From assembly GCF_016592575.1 (NCBI RefSeq), contig NZ_AP017470.1, positions 1,448,501 to 1,512,500 on the forward strand: a stretch of 64,000 bases of DNA. Reading direction: 5' to 3'. The notes under the pieces were generated by a model. The model saw nothing but the letters and a program-made list of their open reading frames with translations, made no database searches and was not told the DNA's origin. Positions within the stretch are counted from its first letter, which is position 1, and every line of letters starts with the position of its first letter. The stretch comes from Thermotomaculum hydrothermale. GTDB lineage: Bacteria > Acidobacteriota > Holophagae > Thermotomaculales > Thermotomaculaceae. Below are positions 58,083 to 64,000 of the stretch, piece by piece. Made by a program: the position numbers and the translations under genes.

Positions 58083-60560
58083 ATGAAAAATTCAAAAAAG
58101 TTTGTCGGCGTATCACAAAATCAATTTTTTGAAATTCTTAACAATAAAACTGCTCAAAAAATAAAAATTGAAGGATATAAAAAAATCTTAATCCCCTACA
58201 ACAGCAAATTTTCTTTTTGTATTTTTGTATCAGAAACAACAAAAGAAGATTTTTTGCCTCTCTTTATGGAAGATATTTTAAAAAATATTCCTGTGCCAAT
58301 TATAATTTTTGACAATAATTTTAAGACAATTTCAACAAATATAACAAATTTTATAGAGAGCAATTTTTTTGAAAAATTAAATAAAAAGGCTGTAGAGATT
58401 GGCAAACAAAACATAAGCAAACTTTCTTTATTAGAAAGTGTCACAGAAAAACTGAAAATATTAAACAAAGAGTACAGGCTTTTTATTAACCCATTAATAA
58501 AGGGGGAAACCAACCCCGGATACATCTGCACTATTGAAAATCTTGCAATAAAAAACGCAAACAACATAAAAGAAATAAGCAAAATAGCGGAAAATATTAT
58601 TTCTGCTTTAAGCTTTGAAGATTTAAGTTCCGGAATTGAGAGTTTCAAAAAACTTCTCCATTTAAAAACCGCAGGATTTTATATAAACAAAAATAATTGC
58701 CTCTCTCTTGTATTTTCACCAGACGAAAAATCTGAGAAAACAATTGATTTGCCTGCAATGATTAAAAAGGAATTTGAAAGAAAAAGATTGTTCACATTAC
58801 ACAGGGAATTATGTCTATTTTTAAATCCATCACCTGATTCAGGAAAATATTTTATCTTTTTCAAAATTAACTATCTAAAAAAATTTGATTTTATTTTTAT
58901 AGCAAGTTCAGATTCTCCCATTGAACCAAGAAGAATTCAACAACTTAACTGGCTGTTAAAAGTTTGTTATCAATCAATTCTACGGCTAAAAAGAAAAAAC
59001 AGCGTGATTGATATTTTTGATAACTACCAACTACCTGTGATTTTGGTTAACAAAAAAACAATGAAGATTGTTTATTCCAACTCTAACTTCAAAAACTATT
59101 TTGGAAAAAGCATTATCTTTTTAAACGAGATTTTCGCGCCTGAATCAAACATAAAATTATTAAAGGGATTAGAGCAAGCATTTGAGCCTTTTACTGATTA
59201 TTTTCAAACAATACTAAAAGATAACTTTAAATCAATTGCAAAAGCCATAATTATCCCTGATATTGTCTTTGAAGATAACAGTTTTTTTGCCGTAATATTT
59301 AAAACGCAAAGAGATGAGATAAACCTAAAATTTACAGAAATAAACACATCGAAAACCAATAGAATTTCACTGGAAGCAATCCTTAAATTAACTGAGAAAT
59401 ACACTGCCTTAATAACAAAAACAAAAAATATAGAAAAATCAATTAATTACATATTAAGTGATATAGCAAAACACCTTAACCTAAAGTTTTCATTAATAGG
59501 AAAACTAAATAGAGTAGGCAACTCAATCAACATTCTTTACGAATATTTTGTTGAAGATACCACCAATAGCAAAAAAATAGCAACCATTTTAAAGAAGAAA
59601 AAAAAGGTCCTATTTCAAAAAAATGAGAAAGTTTTCGAATTATATGAAGATGAAAAAACAGGTAGAATTTTTGCTACAAAGTTGAAACCAATTCCTAATA
59701 TGGAATATATCTGGGTTTCAGGAACTAAAAAAAGTATAAAAGAGAGCATTAAGGAAAATCTTGCAATATCAAACTTTGCAAACATACTCCAAATTATGTT
59801 AAGAAAAAAAAGTAAGGAATCATCTTTGACAGAAATCCAAAGGGAGAAAGAAAAATTTGAAAAAATTAATAATGAAATAATATCAACACTATCCCATGAA
59901 ATTAAAACACCTCTAACTTCAATAATAGGATTATCTGAAATATTAACCCCACAATCTGCAGAAAAAGAAAAGGATGTAGTAAGCGCCATTAAAACAAACG
60001 CCCTTAATCTTCTTAATTTACTTGAAAACATACTTCAAATTAACAAAATGAAACAGAATGGGATTGAAGTAGTAAAAAAACAAAATATAAACACAAATGA
60101 ATTTATGGAAAATATTAACAATTTTGTTAAGGGAATAAATAAAAACCCTAATGTTACATTCAGAATTCAAATGAAAAATCCTAAACCATGTTTCTACCAT
60201 GACCCTATTGTAATATACAGAATAATAGTAAACCTACTTGATAATGCATTCAGATATACAAAAAGAGGAGTTGTCACCCTTGCAATTACTTTTTACAAAG
60301 AAAAATTGCTAATTGAAGTAAAAGATACAGGGGAAGGAATTAGCAAAGAAAATCTTGACAAAATTTTTATCCCCTTTTTTCAAGAATCATCATCTTTAAA
60401 AGGCAACAGAAAAAACTCCGGGCTTGGACTATATATTGTTAAACAACTATGCGATATAATTAAGGGAGAGATAATGGTTAATAGTGAGAAAAATGTAGGG
60501 TCATATTTTAAAATTACAATACCATTGAAGGATTGCCATGAGCACAATTCTAATAGTTGA
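58083..60560 (+). CDS. Soluble sensor histidine kinase
   Basis: 825 residues with no clear membrane helix. The N-terminal 570 residues look like weak PAS and GAF units (for example PVPIIIFDNNFKTIST near residue 76 and QLPVILVNKKTMKIVYSN near 315). After a coiled coil comes a HisKA domain with STLSHEIKTPLTSIIGLSEI (His605) and a HATPase (NLLDNAFRY, DTGEGISK, NSGLGLYIV). No receiver is fused; the next gene, overlapping by 23 bases, supplies one. There is no ribosome site before the ATG. The signal is unknown. Confidence 0.85.
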   Translation: MKNSKKFVGVSQNQFFEILNNKTAQKIKIEGYKKILIPYNSKFSFCIFVSETTKEDFLPLFMEDILKNIPVPIIIFDNNFKTISTNITNFIESNFFEKLNKKAVEIGKQNISKLSLLESVTEKLKILNKEYRLFINPLIKGETNPGYICTIENLAIKNANNIKEISKIAENIISALSFEDLSSGIESFKKLLHLKTAGFYINKNNCLSLVFSPDEKSEKTIDLPAMIKKEFERKRLFTLHRELCLFLNPSPDSGKYFIFFKINYLKKFDFIFIASSDSPIEPRRIQQLNWLLKVCYQSILRLKRKNSVIDIFDNYQLPVILVNKKTMKIVYSNSNFKNYFGKSIIFLNEIFAPESNIKLLKGLEQAFEPFTDYFQTILKDNFKSIAKAIIIPDIVFEDNSFFAVIFKTQRDEINLKFTEINTSKTNRISLEAILKLTEKYTALITKTKNIEKSINYILSDIAKHLNLKFSLIGKLNRVGNSINILYEYFVEDTTNSKKIATILKKKKKVLFQKNEKVFELYEDEKTGRIFATKLKPIPNMEYIWVSGTKKSIKESIKENLAISNFANILQIMLRKKSKESSLTEIQREKEKFEKINNEIISTLSHEIKTPLTSIIGLSEILTPQSAEKEKDVVSAIKTNALNLLNLLENILQINKMKQNGIEVVKKQNINTNEFMENINNFVKGINKNPNVTFRIQMKNPKPCFYHDPIVIYRIIVNLLDNAFRYTKRGVVTLAITFYKEKLLIEVKDTGEGISKENLDKIFIPFFQESSSLKGNRKNSGLGLYIVKQLCDIIKGEIMVNSEKNVGSYFKITIPLKDCHEHNSNS

Positions 60561-61227
60561 CGACGACCCCGATATCAGGTTTACATTTGCAACTTTATTA
60601 GGGATGCACAATTTCAAAGTACTAACACTACCTGAGGGGAAAAATATTTTTGAAACTCTAAAAAACAACAATGTTGACTTAATAATTTTAGATATTATCC
60701 TTCCAGAAGAAAGCGGTATAGAAATTTTGTCTAAAATAAAAAACCATGAAGAATTTAAATACATCCCCGTAATTATGTTTACTGCAAAAGATTCTGAACA
60801 AACACTGAAAGAAGCCTTTGAATCAGGTGCTAACGATTTTATTGCCAAACCTGTAAAAAGTGTTACAGAGCTTATTGCAAGAATTAATGCTCACATTAAA
60901 ATTAAAAAGTACGAAGACGGGTTAAGAAAAATAAACCTTGAGAAACAGCTTGAAATATTGAAACAAATTATGGTCACCATTGAACATAGTTTAGGGCAAC
61001 CTCTAACTGTTATTTTTAGTTATTTGTCCATTCTGGAAAAGGAAGCATTAAAGAATCCTGATTTTTACTCTAAATTCTCTCCAATTTTTAGCAAAATGAA
61101 AAATTCAACAGAAGAAATAAAAAATACAGTTGAAAAATTAAAAGGTATTACAAATATAGAAATAACCCAATATGTACAATCTATAAAAATGTTAAAAATT
61201 GAAGACACAAAAAAAGACCGGGATTAA
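60538..61227 (+). CDS. Response regulator with receiver and DHp-like C-terminal domain
   Basis: 229 residues. Receiver 1-120: VDDDPD, Asp52 in LIILDIILPEESG, Thr in MFTAKD and Lys104 in FIAKPV. The C-terminal 110 residues are helical; VTIEHSLGQPLTVIFSYLSI looks like a HisKA H-box (H150-x3-x-P155-L-T), but no ATPase domain follows. This could be a phosphotransfer or dimerisation module, or a decayed kinase. It overlaps the sensor kinase gene by 23 bases, so the two are partners. AAGGA lies near the ATG. Confidence 0.8.
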   Translation: MSTILIVDDDPDIRFTFATLLGMHNFKVLTLPEGKNIFETLKNNNVDLIILDIILPEESGIEILSKIKNHEEFKYIPVIMFTAKDSEQTLKEAFESGANDFIAKPVKSVTELIARINAHIKIKKYEDGLRKINLEKQLEILKQIMVTIEHSLGQPLTVIFSYLSILEKEALKNPDFYSKFSPIFSKMKNSTEEIKNTVEKLKGITNIEITQYVQSIKMLKIEDTKKDRD

Positions 61228-61245
61228 CCCGGCCAGTTTATTTTC
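61211..61245. terminator. Bidirectional terminator between the response regulator and rpsA
   Basis: CCGGG-ATTAA-CCCGG (61218-61232) overlaps the stop codon of the response regulator. Read on the minus strand (rpsA direction) it is followed by TCTTTTTTTG, a good Rho-independent terminator; read on the plus strand it is followed by a weaker TTTATTTTCT. Confidence 0.7.
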
Positions 61246-61258
61246 TCAAAAACAAAAA

Positions 61259-63154
61259 TTATTCCTCTTTTTGTTCTTCTTTATCTTTCTTGATAAAGTC
61301 TTTCATCAAGTCACCTAATGTAACTCCGCCGCCCTTTGAAACTTCCTCAGTTTTTACTTCCTTTTTCTCTTTTTTAGGCTTATCTTTTTTAGCTTCTTTA
61401 GGTTTAGCCTTGGCTTTTTCTTCAGCCTTTTTCTTTTCCATCTCTTTTCTTTCTCTGTCAATTATTACCTGTCTAATAGAAAGACCTATCTTTTTCTCAA
61501 TAGCATCAACCTTAACTATCTTCATCTCTTTAACATCACCAATATTAAGAACATCAGAAGGCTTGTCAATCCTTTCCTTTGAAATCTCAGAAACATGGAC
61601 AAGTCCTTCAATATCTTCGTCTAACTCAACAAATGCGCCGTAATCCTCAAGTTTAACAATCTTCCCTTCAACCACATCACCCATCTGATACTTTGAGAAA
61701 AACTTCTTCCATGGGTCTTCTGTCAACTGCTTAATTCCCAATGCAATCTTTTGATTTTCCCTGTCTATATTGAGGATTTTAACTTTAACCTTTTCCCCAG
61801 GTTTAACAATCTCTTCAGGGTTTTTAACCCTCTTTGACCAGCTCATATCGCTAACATGGATAAGTCCATCAACTCCATCGTAAACTTCAACAAATGCACC
61901 AAAATCGGTTACATTTTTAACTTCTCCCTCAAAAACATCTCCCACTTTAAACTTCTCTTCAATAACATCCCATGGATTGTCCTTAATCTGCTTCAACCCC
62001 AAAGCAAGCCTTTTTCTTTCTCCATCGACTTCAAGAACAACCGCTTCAACCTCATCACCTAATTTAAAGTAATTCTGGGCATTTGAAATCTTCTTTGTCC
62101 AGGAGATATCATTTATGTGAATAAGACCTTCAACACCAGGTTCAACCTCAACAAATGCACCGTAATTTTTAATATTAACAACCTTACCCTTAATCTTTGT
62201 CCCCTGAGGATATTTTTCTTCTATATTTTTCCATGGGTCTTCCATCTTCTGTTTATACCCGAGTGAAATCTTTTCATTTTCCCTGTCAATTGAAAGAATA
62301 ACCACCTCAACCTCATCACCTACCTGAAAGAAATCTGAGGGATGAGATACCTTACCCCACGAAATATCAGAGATATGAAGTAACCCATCAACACCGTCAA
62401 GGTCAATAAAAACCCCGTAATCAGTAATATTTTTAACCCTACCCTGAACCAGGTCCCCCTCTTTTATTGAGGAAAGGAGTTTTTCTTTCTTTTTATTTAA
62501 CTCATCCTGTACAAGCTCTATCCTTGAAACAACACAACTCTTTGGAGTGTATTTTATTACAAGAAAATCAAATTCCTTTCCTACATATTCAGAGTCTTCT
62601 TTTCTAAGTCTTCTCACATCAACCCTTGATTGAGGCAAGAAAGCAATTTTTCCACCTAAATCAACATTAAAACCTTTATTTACAATCTCAGTAATCTTAC
62701 CTTTGATTGGAGTCTTATTTCTATAAGCCTCTCTAATCTTCTCTTCAAACTTTCTTGCAAAAGCTTTTTTGAAAGATAGTCTTACTTCTTTATCTGTAAT
62801 TTTATCTACAACAACTTCTATTTCATCTCCCTCTTTAGGAAGCTCGTTGCCTGTATCAATAAAATCGTTTACATTTACAACCCCTTCTACCTTGTGTCCT
62901 ACATCTACATATACACTATCATCATTCAATGAAATTACCCTGCCCACAACAATCTGTCCCCTTGAAACTGAATTAGGTGAAGCGTCATGCTCTTCAAGAA
63001 GTTTTTCAAAAGATTCTTTTTCCTCTTTTTCTTCATTAGCTTTAGCCTCTTCTTTAGCAGGCTCTACTTTTTCAGAGGATTCCTCCTGAATCTTTTCGGT
63101 GACCTCCTTAATTTCTTTTGTTTCTTCTAATTTTTTTTCCTGTTCATTAACCAT
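61259..63154 (-). CDS. rpsA: 30S ribosomal protein S1, six S1 domains
   Basis: 631 residues. An acidic N-terminal tail of about 60 residues precedes six S1 domains: RGQIVVGRVISLNDD, KGKITEIVNKGFNVDLGG, QGRVKNITDYGVFIDLDG, KGKVVNIKNYGAFVEVEP, EGEVKNVTDFGAFVEVYD and EGKIVKLEDYGAFVELDE. The C-terminus is lysine- and glutamate-rich. S1 binds mRNA leaders during initiation. I start at MVNEQEKK (AGGGGG about 7 bases upstream); a 14-codon extension upstream reads MCFPVFLF and has no ribosome site. Confidence 0.95.
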   Translation of the reverse strand: MVNEQEKKLEETKEIKEVTEKIQEESSEKVEPAKEEAKANEEKEEKESFEKLLEEHDASPNSVSRGQIVVGRVISLNDDSVYVDVGHKVEGVVNVNDFIDTGNELPKEGDEIEVVVDKITDKEVRLSFKKAFARKFEEKIREAYRNKTPIKGKITEIVNKGFNVDLGGKIAFLPQSRVDVRRLRKEDSEYVGKEFDFLVIKYTPKSCVVSRIELVQDELNKKKEKLLSSIKEGDLVQGRVKNITDYGVFIDLDGVDGLLHISDISWGKVSHPSDFFQVGDEVEVVILSIDRENEKISLGYKQKMEDPWKNIEEKYPQGTKIKGKVVNIKNYGAFVEVEPGVEGLIHINDISWTKKISNAQNYFKLGDEVEAVVLEVDGERKRLALGLKQIKDNPWDVIEEKFKVGDVFEGEVKNVTDFGAFVEVYDGVDGLIHVSDMSWSKRVKNPEEIVKPGEKVKVKILNIDRENQKIALGIKQLTEDPWKKFFSKYQMGDVVEGKIVKLEDYGAFVELDEDIEGLVHVSEISKERIDKPSDVLNIGDVKEMKIVKVDAIEKKIGLSIRQVIIDRERKEMEKKKAEEKAKAKPKEAKKDKPKKEKKEVKTEEVSKGGGVTLGDLMKDFIKKDKEEQKEE

Positions 63155-63183
63155 AATATTCCCCCTAAACCTGAATAAAAATA

Positions 63184-63245
63184 CCGGAAAGCACAATGCT
63201 TCCAGGCTGATGGAATATTATAGCAATACCTTATATTTATTGCAA
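63184..63245 (-). promoter_or_regulatory. rpsA promoter and leader hairpin
   Basis: Minus strand: -35 TTGCAA (63240-63245), 17-bp spacer, extended -10 TGCTATAAT (hexamer 63217-63222). The leader then contains an imperfect hairpin of 8 bp (63184-63206, GGAAGC with GCTTTCC) ahead of the ribosome site. S1 is autoregulated through its leader in E. coli; whether this hairpin acts so is unknown. Confidence 0.65.
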
Positions 63246-63376
63246 GTCAAATAACTATTTAATATAATATTTGATGAATAGATTTTATTTAAGGAGTTAA
63301 TTTTGTATAGGTTAATATCTTTTTTGGGTATTTTTTTTAGGCAGTGTAACATTAATTGTGTCAGGGAGAAAAAAAA

Positions 63377-63432
63377 CTCCTTTCGGGAAGGAGAGGTTAA
63401 AATAACCTCAGAAGAAAAATTCCCGAAAGGAG
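63377..63432 (+). promoter_or_regulatory. Transposase leader: inverted repeat that masks the ribosome binding site
   Basis: CTCCTTTCGGGAA (63377-63389) and TTCCCGAAAGGAG (63420-63432) are a perfect 13-bp inverted repeat; the right arm contains the Shine-Dalgarno AAAGGAGG. Within the loop, GAGGTTA/TAACCTC forms a 7-bp hairpin. The left arm can alternatively fold on itself as CCTT-TCGGG-AAGG, freeing the ribosome site. Confidence 0.7.
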
Positions 63433-63441
63433 GTACCACCA

Positions 63442-64000
63442 ATGAGTGATTTAATTTTCACTCAATTTAAAGAATTTTTCAAGAAAATGTTGCAGGAAAT
63501 GTTGTTGGAAGAGAGGGAAAGATACTTAAAAGAAGCAAGAGGCCAAACAAGGGCAAACGGTTATTATAAGCGAACGCCTAAAAGCTTTTTAGGAGAGATT
63601 GAATTGCAAATTCCAAGAACAAGAGACAGTCAGTTTAAGGTTAAATGGCTTCCCCAGAGAAAAAGGGTAATGTTTTTTCTTGAAGATATTGTGGAGGCAA
63701 TGTTTATAGCAGGAGTATCCACAAGAAAGACAGCAGGGGTAATTAAAAATCTCATAGGGGCTAACATATCCGCTCAATATGTAAGCAGGATAAGTGAAAT
63801 ATCTGAAGAAGTAATTGAAAAATGGAAAAACAGCAGATTAACAAAAACATACCCCGTGCTATACATAGACGCAACATACATTTCATTAAAAAGAGACAGT
63901 GTGGCAAAAGAGGCAGTATATGCAGTATTGGGCCTGTCTGAAGACGGTAAAAGAGAAATTTTAGGATACTTTCTTCCTGGAGGAAACGAAAAAGCATCCC
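63442..64000 (+). CDS. IS256-family (mutator-type) transposase, 3' end outside window
   Basis: 186 residues are visible, open to the window end. YYKRTPKSFLGEIELQIPRT, AMFIAGVSTRKTAGVIKNL, VSRISEI and YPVLYIDATYISL are typical of IS256-family transposases; Asp143 in LYIDATY is the first residue of the DDE triad. The other two catalytic residues lie outside. The ATG has GGAGG 9 bases upstream. It catalyses cut-and-paste or copy-out movement of the element; whether the full gene is intact cannot be judged. Confidence 0.9.
   Translation, partial: MSDLIFTQFKEFFKKMLQEMLLEERERYLKEARGQTRANGYYKRTPKSFLGEIELQIPRTRDSQFKVKWLPQRKRVMFFLEDIVEAMFIAGVSTRKTAGVIKNLIGANISAQYVSRISEISEEVIEKWKNSRLTKTYPVLYIDATYISLKRDSVAKEAVYAVLGLSEDGKREILGYFLPGGNEKAS

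Larger units (their letters stand above)
63340..64000 (+). mobile_element. IS256-family insertion sequence, left part (cut by window end)
   Basis: The left end is probably at or near GGCAGTGTAACATTAATTGT (63340), which resembles IS256-family terminal repeats. The element then has a structured leader and the transposase gene. The right end and its matching inverted repeat lie outside the window, so the exact left boundary and the target duplication cannot be fixed. It sits 95 bases upstream of the rpsA promoter. Confidence 0.75.

Noticed and set aside
63218-63442. Minus-strand frame across the rpsA promoter and IS leader
   Set aside because: It covers regulatory sequence and the inverted repeats, and has no ribosome site or recognisable product.

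Overview
The window is chromosomal DNA of an AT-rich bacterium. It is dominated by one co-oriented block of translation and transcription genes on the minus strand. The gene order tRNA-Tyr, tRNA-Gly, tRNA-Thr, tuf, rpmG, tRNA-Trp, secE, nusG, rplKAJL, rpoBC, then the str, S10, spc and alpha operons, is the classic bacterial order with almost no gaps. Several translation proteins are of the cysteine-containing, presumably zinc-binding type (S4, S14, L24, L33, L36, adenylate kinase lid, EF-Tu). The sensory proteins are large multi-PAS kinases. This would fit a free-living anaerobic or thermophilic bacterium of a deep lineage; Acidobacteriota is one possibility, but I cannot verify the taxon from the sequence alone.

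Layout. 1-1117 (+): the end of a dgkA-type lipid kinase and an EamA transporter. 1169-1347 (-): tRNA-Asp and tRNA-Val with a strong promoter. 1463-11062 (+): four overlapping or closely spaced signalling genes (PAS histidine kinase, single-domain receiver, receiver-PAS-kinase-receiver hybrid, membrane hybrid kinase with a C-terminal HPt). They converge on a receiver-EAL protein (11066-12292, -), which suggests a phosphorelay feeding cyclic di-GMP breakdown. 12358-22277 (-): a tight gene string with a small membrane protein, VanZ-like protein, Nudix hydrolase, Ser/Thr kinase-ATPase-TPR protein, NCS2 purine permease, MFS transporter, an 8-oxoguanine-deaminase-like amidohydrolase and a PP-loop (PAPS-reductase-like) protein. 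It lies just downstream of the terminator that closes the ribosomal block. 22321-54370 (-): rplQ back to tRNA-Tyr, including two tuf genes that encode identical proteins. 54494-57977 (-): a MetH-reactivation-domain-like protein, tyrS, purN and purM behind a near-consensus promoter. 58083-61227 (+): another sensor kinase and a receiver protein carrying an orphan histidine-phosphotransfer-like segment. 61259-63154 (-): six-domain ribosomal protein S1. 63340-64000 (+): the left part of an IS256-family insertion sequence, cut by the window end.

Most notable: (a) RpoB carries an insertion of about 60 residues with eight cysteines, arranged like two zinc ribbons, in its N-terminal region; (b) the IS256 transposase has its ribosome binding site inside a perfect 13-bp inverted repeat with a competing local hairpin, which looks like protection against read-through transcripts; (c) an oxidised-purine gene string is combined with a giant Ser/Thr kinase; (d) a response regulator appears to carry a DHp-like helix without an ATPase domain; (e) L17 has a 62-residue charged tail.

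I picked start codons by Shine-Dalgarno spacing. Several genes use TTG or GTG starts (rpsL, rpsE, rpsD and rpsM use TTG; fusA, rpoC, infA and rplJ use GTG). No CRISPR array, rRNA gene or replication origin was seen.
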